Below are positions 8,884 to 18,240 of a DNA stretch of 64,000 nt, piece after piece. The stretch covers positions 1 to 64,000 of the forward strand of contig CAZELM010000010.1 of NCBI GenBank assembly GCA_964512995.1. Reading direction: 5' to 3'. A program made the position numbers and the translations under genes. The notes beneath the pieces are model-generated. The model searched no databases and was not told where the DNA came from. It worked only from the letters and a program-made list of their open reading frames with translations. Source of the DNA: CAZELM01 sp964512995 (GTDB lineage Bacteria; CSSED10-310). How positions within the stretch are numbered: position 1 is the first letter of the stretch; each line of letters starts with the position of its first letter.

Positions 8884-11576
8884 GTGTGCTCCAGAAACAT
8901 CTTCGAAACTGCCACACCGAGAATTCGGGTATCGGGAGATCCCATCGCGGAGGGGGTCCAACCTGGAGTTTCCAGACGCAATTCCCGCCAGTCCGCTCCG
9001 ATGCGGGGATGAATCGTGATCGATACCGGCTGCCAGACTCCATCTACCTCGATCGTCATCAGTTCCTGATCATCGAGATAGAGTTTCAGTGGAGTTGCCA
9101 CAGGACCTCCCAGCATATTCATTCGCAACACAGCCGGCCCCTGAACATCAGGTATCATGATTTCCGCTCGGGGTTCCGACCATCGTACATCCAGGTAAGA
9201 ATGATTGTCTCCATCCGGCCACCGTTCCAATGGGTACCATCCTCCCCGAAACAGAGCGGATTGAGTGACGGAAACGGTCGGAGATGTGGTTCGTGGAATA
9301 TTTTTTTCGATGGCACCGATCAGATTCGCTGCGATAGAATACCAGGAATAGTGCGATACGACGAGTTGACGGCCGGCGTTTCCCAATTTCAGACGATCCG
9401 GTTCTGAGCGGCTCAGTGCCCGGATGGCATCCGGAAACTGCTCCGGATCGATTACGAGCGCTTCCACTCCCGGCTGCATAGCCAATCCCCGGACACCCAC
9501 CGAAGTTGAAACCACCGCCAGTCCCGCCGCCCAATACTCCAATATTTTCAGATTGGTACCGGAGCCCGAAAACATCGGATTAAGTCCGATATCGGCGGCA
9601 GCCAAAACTGTTTTTCGCATGGTATCGTCCACTTCTCCGAACACCCTCATGTTTTGAGGTGTCTGCAACTCTCCAATCTGAGCATTATACTGCGCAGTGA
9701 CACTCCCGATAACGACAAAATAGACATCGGGAAGCAGGGGGGCGAGGTTATCTTTGATGTAACAGAAGGCTTCCAGATTGGGTGGATGCCACGCTCCCAT
9801 GAACAAACAGATCATCCCCATACCGAGTTTCAACGTTGTGCGTGCGTTATTGCGTTCTTTGAGATGAAACGGCTGAATATCCTGAGTATCAACGCCGTTC
9901 GGCACGACCACCGAGTGAAGATTCCGAGGGTGATACTCGTTTCGCAACTGATCGGCTTCATTCTGAGATGTGAAAGTCACCATATCCGACCCTTGGATTG
10001 CTGCCTTTTCGACGTGATGCACTTTTCGCAATAACCGATTCCCCGGAGCCGATTTGGATAGAAACGTTTTTTTCAGGTCCCATTCGAAATTATGAGACTC
10101 ATGAATGATGAACCGGCATCGCATTGTTTTTCGGCACAATGGATACAGGTACGGATGTGATGCGATGGCGATATCGGAACACGCCAGGAAATAATCCACT
10201 GCACGTTGAAAATTAGGGGTTGATTTGAGCAGTTGCGGAAGCAGAATGTCCGATACGGCGACTCCAATTTCCTGCTCCACCTTCCACTGTGCTTCAGCAT
10301 GTCTGGGCGTGATTGGAATGCAAACCTCATGGAGGTACGGATTAATTTCCCGAGTTTGTTGTTCGGCTCCCAATCGGCCCACGGACAGAATCCAGACGTC
10401 ATATACTTTGGATAATTCATGGTACAATGATGCAACACGCCGGGGACCCCCGCTTTGGGGAGGATGAACCGGATATGGGACCAATACCATTATCCGCCGG
10501 CGATCTCCGGATTGTCGCGGTTTTCTTTCCGGCCAGTATTGATATGGAGACAGAATCCGGACGATCGTATTTTCCCAGCGGATGCCGGAGACTGTTTCTG
10601 CCGCTTTTTCTCCCATTTTTTGTGCAAGATCCGGATCCTGGACAATCCTGTTCATTTTTTCCGCCAATCCGATTGGCGTGGGTTCAGCGACGAATCCATT
10701 GACACCATCCACGATAAACTCCAGCGGCCCTCCTGAATCCGCAGCCGTAATGACCGGTTTTCGACTTTTCATGGCTTCCAATGTAATGAGTCCGTAATCC
10801 TCCTGGATCGGAACATACGGAACAGCGAGGGAACTGGCATAATATTCCAGCAGATGTGATTCAGATACCGCTCCAAGAAACTGGATCCGTTCGTCGGTTT
10901 TTGCCAGAAACCGCAGATAGGAATCCTGGGGACCGGAGCCGGCGATGAGCAGCGGGATGTTCCCATGGACATGCCGGTATGCGTTGATGATCAGATCGAT
11001 TCGTTTGGGAGCGTCCAGGCGGCTGACAGTAAAGAAGAATTTTCCGGGAGCACAAAAGTAATCTTCCCGGGTTGTTGAACAGTAAACCACGGTCGGGGGC
11101 ATGTCGGGATGGAAATAGTCCGACCGGGAGGCCACTGTCTTCGAGAAGGCATACACATGGCTGATTCGTTTGGGAGAAAAGGCCCAATGATCCAATCGGT
11201 GGATGATATGACGAACCCATGGACCCGGAAACTGGAAAAAGGAGCTTTTCCATAATGGTTTCCGTTGATCATCCGGGTACGTATCGTACAATCCCCGAAG
11301 TCTGTGACCGAGATATAAAATATGATTGGGATGCCGGGTCATCCACGATGGGTATTTGGATGATATGATGAGGTCAAAATGATCCAGATTCAATCGATGG
11401 AATGTCCAATATGCTTTCAACAAAGGAAACACACCATCTTCCCGGATCGGGATTTTGATCAATTCGGCACTATGTTCCGTTTGATCGTTGATGACTTTGT
11501 ACAATCCAGCCAGAAAATTTTCGATACCACCCCGTGTATATGGTATGGGGCTGGGTCCAATAATCGCAATCTTCAT
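8880..11576 (-). CDS. Fusion of two GT4 glycosyltransferases with a C-terminal beta domain
   Basis: 898 residues in three parts. Residues 1-355 form a complete GT-B enzyme (GPSPIPYTRGGIENF; VSRLDAPKRID; EDYGLITLEAMKSRKPVI). About 365-770 form a second GT-B enzyme (VPYPVHPPQSGGPRR; VPNGVD; GAWHPPN; FSGSGTNLKILEYWAAGLAVV). About 780-898 is a beta-rich tail with LYLDDQEL and ELRLETPGWTPS, resembling a carbohydrate-binding or jelly-roll fold. Two linked enzymes could add two successive sugars without releasing the intermediate. It opens the 11.6-5 kb minus-strand group and overlaps the next gene by 4 nt. Acceptor and donor are unknown. Confidence 0.88.
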   Translation of the reverse strand: MKIAIIGPSPIPYTRGGIENFLAGLYKVINDQTEHSAELIKIPIREDGVFPLLKAYWTFHRLNLDHFDLIISSKYPSWMTRHPNHILYLGHRLRGLYDTYPDDQRKPLWKSSFFQFPGPWVRHIIHRLDHWAFSPKRISHVYAFSKTVASRSDYFHPDMPPTVVYCSTTREDYFCAPGKFFFTVSRLDAPKRIDLIINAYRHVHGNIPLLIAGSGPQDSYLRFLAKTDERIQFLGAVSESHLLEYYASSLAVPYVPIQEDYGLITLEAMKSRKPVITAADSGGPLEFIVDGVNGFVAEPTPIGLAEKMNRIVQDPDLAQKMGEKAAETVSGIRWENTIVRILSPYQYWPERKPRQSGDRRRIMVLVPYPVHPPQSGGPRRVASLYHELSKVYDVWILSVGRLGAEQQTREINPYLHEVCIPITPRHAEAQWKVEQEIGVAVSDILLPQLLKSTPNFQRAVDYFLACSDIAIASHPYLYPLCRKTMRCRFIIHESHNFEWDLKKTFLSKSAPGNRLLRKVHHVEKAAIQGSDMVTFTSQNEADQLRNEYHPRNLHSVVVPNGVDTQDIQPFHLKERNNARTTLKLGMGMICLFMGAWHPPNLEAFCYIKDNLAPLLPDVYFVVIGSVTAQYNAQIGELQTPQNMRVFGEVDDTMRKTVLAAADIGLNPMFSGSGTNLKILEYWAAGLAVVSTSVGVRGLAMQPGVEALVIDPEQFPDAIRALSRSEPDRLKLGNAGRQLVVSHYSWYSIAANLIGAIEKNIPRTTSPTVSVTQSALFRGGWYPLERWPDGDNHSYLDVRWSEPRAEIMIPDVQGPAVLRMNMLGGPVATPLKLYLDDQELMTIEVDGVWQPVSITIHPRIGADWRELRLETPGWTPSAMGSPDTRILGVAVSKMFLEHT

Positions 11577-11665
11577 GATCGATCCAGTCTGGTGTCCGGT
11601 GTTAGGAAGAAAGCCCAGATTCAGCAGCCTGATAATACTCCAAAAATAACTGTGTTGCGAGAAGA

Positions 11666-13126
11666 TTAGGCCTCGGTGGTTACACTGAACCCATTTTTAT
11701 AAATCGTCAGACAGGCTTCAACTACGATCGGATCGTATAGAAAGCCGCTGTTTTTTGTGATTTCGTTCAGAGCGGCTTCCCGGCCTTTCGCTTCCCGATA
11801 TGGGCGATGGGAGTCCATTGATTCAACAACATCGGAAACCGCTAATATGCGAGCGGCGAGACAAATCTGATCACCGGTGAGATTGAATGGATAGCCGGAG
11901 CCATCCAGTCGTTCATGATGTTGAATGACAATATCCGCTACCGGCCATGGAAATTCGATGGTGCTGAGAATTTTATGACTGGCGGTTACATGTGTCCGGA
12001 TGATCCCCCACTCCCATTCATTGAGCTTGCTGGGTTTACTGAGTATTTCCGCCGGGACCTGTATTTTTCCGATATCATGAAGAAGAGCGGAATAATGGAT
12101 CGTTTTTACTTCTTCATCGGACAATTTCATCTGTCTGGCAATGGCACAGGATATCTGAGCGACTTTACGCTGATGGCCGTGCGTATAGGGATCGCGCATT
12201 TCACTGATCGCGGTGATCGCCTGGATGGTCCGTTCGAATGTCTGCTCGAGTTTCTGATAACTGATGGTCAGGTTCTGCTCCGCTTTCTTTCGCTCCGTAA
12301 TATCCAGCAATGCCAGCAATACCAGTGGTTCATCCTGAACAATCAGCCGTGAGGTAGACAGCAGATAGGTCAGATTTCGGTCTTCATCAGCCTTGTGAAC
12401 CGGTATAGTGACTTCGATCTGATGGATCGGCTGCTCCGTTTCGATTGTTTGTATGACGCTGGCATGAACCTGACAGTGAGCGCATTCAGGGATACTGGAC
12501 GGATCGCACGTGTAATTTATGGAATTTAAGCAGCATAACGCGAAACAGACATACAATCCCTGGAGCTGATCCGCGGTCTGTGCTGCCGCTTTGGCTCCCG
12601 CAGCATTGATCTTTCGAACCCGGCATGCCTGATCCACGAGGAGCAATACAATGGGAGCATTCGAATATATCGTCGCCAGTTCATGCTCCCGGTCACGCAA
12701 CATCTGCTCGATCCGTTCCCTCTCAACGGCATGCCGAATGGCTCTGCGCAGTATCTCCGGAGACAGCATATTTTTGGAGAGATAGTCTTGAGCTCCGGAT
12801 CTTACAGCAGCCAATGCTTTTCGATCATCATCCAATCCGGTCAGGACAATGACAGGGAGCCGTGATGCATTCTGATGGACCTGGCTTAATGTTTCCAGAT
12901 CCTGGCTTTCCGGAAGTCCCAGATCGAGGAGACACGCATGGAATTCATTTTGCCGGATCATTTCAAGACCTTTCTCCAGGCAGTCTGCGGTCAGAAGTTC
13001 GATATGATGGCTGTCACGCAATAACTCCTTGACCAGTCTTACGTCTCCGGGGTTGTCTTCAATGAGCAGAACCCGGAAAAGCTCCTCTTGTTCGGTTGTT
13101 TGGATATATGAATTGGAGAATGACAT
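11666..13126 (-). CDS. Response regulator: receiver-PAS-HD-GYP
   Basis: 486 residues. A receiver domain (about 17-135) has the acidic pocket E23/D24, phospho-acceptor D68 and the TGLDDD segment. A PAS domain (about 150-285) carries an unusual cysteine group (CxxC, and CAHC near residue 220). An HD-GYP domain (about 305-475) has HDIGK (H350-D351) and HHERLDGSGYP (about 403-413), the signature of c-di-GMP phosphodiesterases. AAGGATGAG precedes the ATG. It is the third gene of the histidine-kinase operon and probably the output of that relay. Confidence 0.92.
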   Translation of the reverse strand: MSFSNSYIQTTEQEELFRVLLIEDNPGDVRLVKELLRDSHHIELLTADCLEKGLEMIRQNEFHACLLDLGLPESQDLETLSQVHQNASRLPVIVLTGLDDDRKALAAVRSGAQDYLSKNMLSPEILRRAIRHAVERERIEQMLRDREHELATIYSNAPIVLLLVDQACRVRKINAAGAKAAAQTADQLQGLYVCFALCCLNSINYTCDPSSIPECAHCQVHASVIQTIETEQPIHQIEVTIPVHKADEDRNLTYLLSTSRLIVQDEPLVLLALLDITERKKAEQNLTISYQKLEQTFERTIQAITAISEMRDPYTHGHQRKVAQISCAIARQMKLSDEEVKTIHYSALLHDIGKIQVPAEILSKPSKLNEWEWGIIRTHVTASHKILSTIEFPWPVADIVIQHHERLDGSGYPFNLTGDQICLAARILAVSDVVESMDSHRPYREAKGREAALNEITKNSGFLYDPIVVEACLTIYKNGFSVTTEA

Positions 13127-13161
13127 GACTCATCCTTATGAATGAATTCGGTTCATCAATT

Positions 13162-13617
13162 TCAGTTTCTCAGGTCACTTGGCAGAATGACGATCGACAA
13201 CCAGAAATCTTCCACAGATTTCACCACTTTGATAAATTTATCGAAATCCAATGGCTTCTGGATGTAGCAATTGGCATGCAGTTTGTACGTTTTTAAAATA
13301 TCTTCTTCAGCAGAGGATGCTGTCATAACCACCACGGGAATTGATTTCAGATTTTCGTCGTTTTTGATTTCCTCCAGAACTTCGCGACCATCCTTTTTGG
13401 GTAAATTCAAATCCAGCAGTATCAGATCCGGATGGGGCATGGCGGCATACTTGTCCCGCTTGAATAAAAATTTCAACGCTTCCTCTCCATCCGTCACATG
13501 ATACATGACATTCTTGACTTTGGCTTCTTTAAAAGCTTCACGTGCCAATCTTGCATCCCCTTCGTTATCTTCTACCAGGAGTATCGTGATACTTTTGCCT
13601 GAACTTTGATATATCAT
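13162..13617 (-). CDS. Rcp1-type single-domain response regulator
   Basis: 151 residues from ATG 13617, with AGGAG upstream in the 16-nt gap after the kinase stop. Upstream in-frame sequence overlaps the kinase gene and was excluded. It is a receiver only: LLVEDNEGD, phospho-acceptor D69 in LILLDLNLP, MTAS for the Thr/Ser switch, and the Lys in CYIQKPLD. The length and the EDNEGDARLAREAF motif match the Rcp1 class paired with phytochrome-like or PAS/GAF kinases, which is exactly its upstream neighbour. It probably passes phosphate to a downstream partner. Confidence 0.92.
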   Translation of the reverse strand: MIYQSSGKSITILLVEDNEGDARLAREAFKEAKVKNVMYHVTDGEEALKFLFKRDKYAAMPHPDLILLDLNLPKKDGREVLEEIKNDENLKSIPVVVMTASSAEEDILKTYKLHANCYIQKPLDFDKFIKVVKSVEDFWLSIVILPSDLRN

Positions 13618-13633
13618 TAAACCGCTCCTCTTG

Positions 13634-16120
13634 TCAGTCCGAACCGGTAACCAGATCGGGCAAGGTGAAATAAAATGTTGTTCCTTCGCCTGATTTCGAT
13701 TCCACCCAGATTCGTCCGCCATGACGTTCGACGATACGCTTGCAGATTGCCAGTCCAATTCCGGAACCAGGATATTCTTTGATCGTATGAAGCCGTTGAA
13801 AGATGACAAAAATACGCTGGAAATATTTCGGATCGATCCCGATCCCATCATCCCTCACCGTAAACAGCCATTCCGCCGACCTTTTTTCCGCTCCGATGTG
13901 AATTCGTGCCGCTTCATCCGGCTTGCGGAATTTGATGGCATTGCCAATGAGATTTTGAAAGAGCTGACATAATTGCGTCCCATCCGCTTTCAGGACCGGT
14001 AGTGGATCACATGTAATTTCGGCCTTTGTTTCCGCAATGGAAGACTGCAGATTGGCTATTGCATAGTGGAGCGCTATCGCTGTATCGATGCGCATGAATT
14101 CTTTTCCATGTGTTGTAATCCGGGACAGGGAGAGAAGATCCTGGATGAGTTTCTGCATCCGGTTAGCGCCATCTACAGCAAACGCGATGAACTCATGCGC
14201 ATCCTGGTCTAATTTCTGTCCATACCGTTGGGAGAGGAGCTGCGTATAGCTGGATACCATCCGCAGCGGTTCCTGTAAATCATGAGATGCCACATAAGCG
14301 AACTGCTGAAGTTCATTATTGGATCGTTCGAGTTCATTCATCGTTTTTTTCAGCGCCTGCTCGGCTTTTTTACGTTCCGATATATCATTTCCAGCACTCA
14401 ATGTGCCGACGATTCGGGAATTTTCATCTAAAATCAGAGAATTATGCCACTCGACCGTATGAATATCACCATGTCTGTTCATGATTTCATTTTCATAATG
14501 TTCCACTGGTTCCAGATGACCACTGATGATCAGATGAAAAACATCCAACATATTCGCACGAATATTCTCTGGCACAGTCAATTCAAACCAGTTTTTTCCG
14601 ATCAGTTCCTGTTCCGTGTATCCAAGAAGGATCTGTCCGGCATGGTTGATCATGGTGATTTCTCCCTGTGTATTGAGAGCCACAATGATGGTTGCCGGCA
14701 GATTCAGATATCGCTGGGTACGGTTTCTTTCACTCAGTAATTGTTCCTCTGCCCGTTTTCTTTCCGAAATATCGCGGCCTTCGGCCACGATCAGAATCAC
14801 CTTTCCTGTCTCGTCTTTCACCGGGTTCAAAGAAAAATCGATTGTAATCGAGCCTGCCGAAATCTGAATCTTCGTTTCAAACCGGATAAAGGTTCCATTG
14901 GCTGCTTCGATGACCGATTGATTGACGCGTTCTTGAGATTGATCCGATGTTTCCCACCAGGCTATTTCCCCAAATTTTTTTCCCAACAGTTCCTCTTCCG
15001 CTAATCCAAATGATTCACGGGTTGCCCGGTTAATACTGATGATATGTCCAGTGACATCGAGCAAAGCGATGAGCTGTATCATCCCATCCAGGATCGCCGC
15101 CTGCAGATATTCTTTTCTTCGCAGATTTTCTTCGGAGCGTTTCCGTTCGGTGATATCGCGTGCTGCCGCAAAAACACCCGTTACTTCTCCGGACTCATCC
15201 CGATAGACGGATGCATTATACAGCACTGGAATCATGTGACCCAGATGATGACGGATCTCCAAAGGATAATCCCGGACAAAGCCCTGTTCGAATGCCAGTT
15301 TGTATCCCGCCTGAGCTTTCTGAGGCTCCGTAAAATAACTGCAGAAATCACTCCCGATTAATTCCTGTCTGGAATACCCGGTAACATCTTCCGTCGCTCG
15401 GTTCACATCCGTAATCGTTCCGGTTGGACCGATGGTCACCAATGGATCCAGACTCACTTCGATGAGATTCCGATTGTAAAGATTCGCCTTTCGGATGGCT
15501 TCAGAAGCATGCTTCCTCTGCAATAGCTGCCACATCCCTTGCATCAATAATGTCAATTGGAACACATCCATATCGTCATAATCGTCATCTTTGTTTCCAA
15601 CTCCCGCGACAGCGACAATTTTGTTATCATCAAAGAGTGGAATATTCATATGGCGGGAGATGGAAACATGACCATCCGGATAGCCTTTCTTTAATGGATT
15701 GGGAGATAAATAATCGTTCGTGATGACCGGTCGCCGCTGACGAATCGCTTCACCCCATAATCCTGTATTTTTAACGAGATATACAATTGGTTTCTGTTCA
15801 ATCGCGCACGCTGCCATTGCAGATTGAGACCATGAATGCATCGTCAGAACCGTTTCATCTTCACTTGTGAAGGCAAGATAGCCAATCTTACTGTGTGTTA
15901 ATTGAACGCCATGTTCAAGCGCATAATCCGTAATCTCTTTCAGGTCGGCATTCACCAGATGACTCAATCCCAGAAGCGCTTTTAGTCGCTGCTCATCAAA
16001 TTTCAAATCTTCTTTCGCCCGTTTCAGCTCAATCTCAGATCGTTCCAATTCTTCTACCCGCTTATTCAGTCGATGGATCTCATCCATGAGTTGGGCTTCT
16101 GTCTTTAATATATCGTCCAT
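13634..16120 (-). CDS. Soluble GAF/PAS sensor histidine kinase
   Basis: 828 residues from ATG 16120 (AGGA upstream); ATG 16150 in frame is possible but has no clear ribosome site. The order is a short coiled coil (1-50), a GAF domain (about 45-210, with HSKIGYLAF and NIPLFDDNKIVAV), three PAS domains each ending in a D-I-T/S-E-R-K linker, a HisKA region (YVASHDLQEPLR, H about 613) and a HATPase domain (NLIGNA N-box, DDGIGI, PGSGIGLAICKRIV). No membrane segment is seen, so it senses a cytoplasmic signal or ligand. It is first in the operon with the Rcp1-like and HD-GYP regulators. Confidence 0.92.
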   Translation of the reverse strand: MDDILKTEAQLMDEIHRLNKRVEELERSEIELKRAKEDLKFDEQRLKALLGLSHLVNADLKEITDYALEHGVQLTHSKIGYLAFTSEDETVLTMHSWSQSAMAACAIEQKPIVYLVKNTGLWGEAIRQRRPVITNDYLSPNPLKKGYPDGHVSISRHMNIPLFDDNKIVAVAGVGNKDDDYDDMDVFQLTLLMQGMWQLLQRKHASEAIRKANLYNRNLIEVSLDPLVTIGPTGTITDVNRATEDVTGYSRQELIGSDFCSYFTEPQKAQAGYKLAFEQGFVRDYPLEIRHHLGHMIPVLYNASVYRDESGEVTGVFAAARDITERKRSEENLRRKEYLQAAILDGMIQLIALLDVTGHIISINRATRESFGLAEEELLGKKFGEIAWWETSDQSQERVNQSVIEAANGTFIRFETKIQISAGSITIDFSLNPVKDETGKVILIVAEGRDISERKRAEEQLLSERNRTQRYLNLPATIIVALNTQGEITMINHAGQILLGYTEQELIGKNWFELTVPENIRANMLDVFHLIISGHLEPVEHYENEIMNRHGDIHTVEWHNSLILDENSRIVGTLSAGNDISERKKAEQALKKTMNELERSNNELQQFAYVASHDLQEPLRMVSSYTQLLSQRYGQKLDQDAHEFIAFAVDGANRMQKLIQDLLSLSRITTHGKEFMRIDTAIALHYAIANLQSSIAETKAEITCDPLPVLKADGTQLCQLFQNLIGNAIKFRKPDEAARIHIGAEKRSAEWLFTVRDDGIGIDPKYFQRIFVIFQRLHTIKEYPGSGIGLAICKRIVERHGGRIWVESKSGEGTTFYFTLPDLVTGSD

Positions 16121-16474
16121 ACCCAATGATTTCCTTTTGCGGCAGCGCATTTAACCGACCATAAAACAGATATTTCACTAAATTAAGTATCTGGAATCAA
16201 CAGAAAACAAACAAATGACAAAATTTTCTTTCATCTATTGTAACAATTAAAAAATACCAGATGACAGCAAAAATTGCAATCTGGAATTCGAATTAAGAAT
16301 TAAAAGGTTAGTCCATTTTTGATATTCTGTCAAAAAAAAGCACCATCATGAAAAGATGGTGCTTTCCTTGGTGTCACAAGGACATTTTTATTCTTCGTCT
16401 GCTTTTTCCAGTAAAGGAATAAACCAGATGAGCCGTTCCATTTACCGGATTCGACCACTGTTCAGAATTCAGAA
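16121..16474. other. Intergenic region, AT-rich, with one terminator
   Basis: About 350 bp without a gene, between the start of the kinase operon and the end of the dockerin gene. It must hold the promoter of the kinase operon, but I could not fix convincing -35/-10 boxes. The terminator at 16331-16365 is its only clear element. Confidence 0.5.
16331..16365 (-). terminator. Rho-independent terminator of the dockerin gene
   Basis: An 11-bp perfect stem (AAAGCACCATC / GATGGTGCTTT, 16337-16347 with 16355-16365) and a 7-nt loop. Read on the minus strand it is followed by a run of eight T, the classic intrinsic terminator, about 110 nt after the dockerin-gene stop. On the plus strand only a short T run follows. 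Confidence 0.88.
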
Positions 16475-18037
16475 TCAGCGTGTAAATCCATTCAGATCAT
16501 CGTCCAACTGAATAATACTCATCGAAGGATTATCCTTGGGAGTGGTGCTGTCAGCAGCATCAAACACGAGATGCGCCAGCGTCCCCATGCTTTCCGGACT
16601 GATTTCTGTACCCACACTGAAAGCAGCCACACGGATGATTCCCACCTCAGCATCCTGATCCGTTATTTCGTTACAGCCAAAACTGATCCATCCCGGATCC
16701 AGATCACCCACTTCACATCCGATGAAATTCAAATCACGGTGATTGTACTTGATGTCCATTGTAAAGGCATCGACGGGAGATGTTTCGTTGGAGATGACAA
16801 CATCGATCACGATCTGATCCGAGGATTCAGTCATGTTGGGTTCCAGCCAGATGCTGTCGTCTGATGCTTTAAAGAGCTTTGACAAGCGGGAGGATTTGGA
16901 CGCTTTTTTTGCTTTTACCAGCGGATCGGCGCATGAACCAAGCCCCAATGCTCGGGCAAAAATTCCCTGTGCGTCCCCAGCAGTGACTGTGCCGTTGGCA
17001 TTACAGTCTGCCGCACAATACTCCCGTGGAGTCGCGGAGTAAGCTCCCAAAGTGATCATAAAAGCCAGTTGGGCATCACCCGCTGTAATCGTCCCGTTGA
17101 AATTCACATCTCCATTGTTGATACAACCTGGAGTCGGTGTCGGGGTTGGATCCGGAGCCAGTTCATAAGCCAGCAGATCCATGCTCATCACTTCGAGCAG
17201 CAATCCGTCTCCGGAGTCATAATTGTTGATGGCGGAATAAGCGAGCGTTCTGGGTACTGGTGCGTAATTGCCATTGAGTGTCACACCAGTCGCAGGATCG
17301 ATCCCTTCGATCCGATATGTCGAATATCCATGATAGGTTTCCATTTGAGGAACCGACATATTGAGCGTGAACGACTGACCGTTATCAAACGATTCTTCCT
17401 GATGATATGGCGTACCAAACAGCTCATAATCCAGGATATAGCTCCCAAATAGATAGATCGAAACCGGATATTGCCATGTTTCTCCGACCTCAATCGGGAA
17501 ATTGACGATATCTCTCGCTGGCTCATATTCTTCATTGAGGTCGATATTGCCCCAGCCGATCTCCTGCCAGTAGATGATCTGTGCCCAGAGCGGTCCCTGA
17601 ATGTTGCGATGGAAATACACTGTTCCCAGAGTGTTTACATCGACCCACCACTCCCCCATGATCACCGCATCACGGATTTCGATGGGCACATCGAGAACAA
17701 AGGGATCTTCGAGATGATAAATGCCTTCTGCATTCACGATCCCCGAAAATGTCAATTTATACACATCATAGGTCTGCATGCTGCCGTGGCTCAGTGTCTC
17801 GCGACTGATCTCGATCAGATCGTATCGCGTTTGTCCGTCTGTAGCGACGATATCGGCGTATTCGGGAGTCAGATCGCTTCCCATATGAAGATCGATCGTG
17901 GTCTGGAACTCCCACCACGACCCGACCGCCCAGATGGGTAACTCGTCCGCTCCCCAGACGCTGATGGCACTGAATAACATAAATCCCATGATCGCGAGAA
18001 TACTTTTTGCCCGTTGATTTCTGTTTTTCATTTTCAA
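16475..18037 (-). CDS. Secreted protein with dockerin-type repeats and a cohesin-like domain
   Basis: 520 residues. A signal peptide (about 1-29) is followed by a large beta-rich region of no recognised family (30-290) with many Trp and Tyr. A PTPTPTPG linker leads to two dockerin-type calcium-loop repeats (about 305-370; GDVNFNGTITAGDAQ and ADCNANGTVTAGDAQ). The C-terminal part (about 390-505) starts with IVIDVVISNETSPVDAF and resembles a cohesin. Dockerins bind cohesins, so one chain carrying both could polymerise or dock to like proteins at the cell surface. A GGGAGGAG site lies 8 nt before the ATG, and a strong terminator follows. Confidence 0.83.
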   Translation of the reverse strand: MKMKNRNQRAKSILAIMGFMLFSAISVWGADELPIWAVGSWWEFQTTIDLHMGSDLTPEYADIVATDGQTRYDLIEISRETLSHGSMQTYDVYKLTFSGIVNAEGIYHLEDPFVLDVPIEIRDAVIMGEWWVDVNTLGTVYFHRNIQGPLWAQIIYWQEIGWGNIDLNEEYEPARDIVNFPIEVGETWQYPVSIYLFGSYILDYELFGTPYHQEESFDNGQSFTLNMSVPQMETYHGYSTYRIEGIDPATGVTLNGNYAPVPRTLAYSAINNYDSGDGLLLEVMSMDLLAYELAPDPTPTPTPGCINNGDVNFNGTITAGDAQLAFMITLGAYSATPREYCAADCNANGTVTAGDAQGIFARALGLGSCADPLVKAKKASKSSRLSKLFKASDDSIWLEPNMTESSDQIVIDVVISNETSPVDAFTMDIKYNHRDLNFIGCEVGDLDPGWISFGCNEITDQDAEVGIIRVAAFSVGTEISPESMGTLAHLVFDAADSTTPKDNPSMSIIQLDDDLNGFTR

Positions 18038-18071
18038 AACTCCTCCCTGCTTCTTTCAGGTTGATTTATAC

Positions 18072-18100
18072 CTCTAATTTACATTAAATCGGCTCAACTA
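18072..18100 (-). promoter_or_regulatory. Candidate sigma70 promoter for the dockerin gene
   Basis: On the minus strand TTGATA, a 17-nt spacer and TAAATT lie roughly 40 nt upstream of the ATG at 18037. Five and four of six positions match consensus. Plausible, not proven. Confidence 0.35.
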
Positions 18101-18156
18101 TCAAATATTCCGTTGGATCGGAATCGGTTTGATTCCACCGGTGCGGGTTATGATAT

Positions 18157-18240
18157 GGCTGGTTTAAAAACCGGCCCTAACAATCGCCGTAACGGTTATC
18201 ATTTCACCGGTTATGATAAGGGCCGGTTAAAAACCGGCCC
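18157..18240. repeat. Pair of GC-rich hairpins before the tandem array
   Basis: The second hairpin is perfect: GGGCCGGTT (18220-18228), loop AAA, AACCGGCCC (18232-18240). The first (18157-18165 with 18168-18176) is a near copy with one wobble pair and a 2-nt loop. Each is followed by an AACAATCG word that starts a degenerate version of the 21-bp unit, so hairpin plus unit appears duplicated. Confidence 0.65.
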
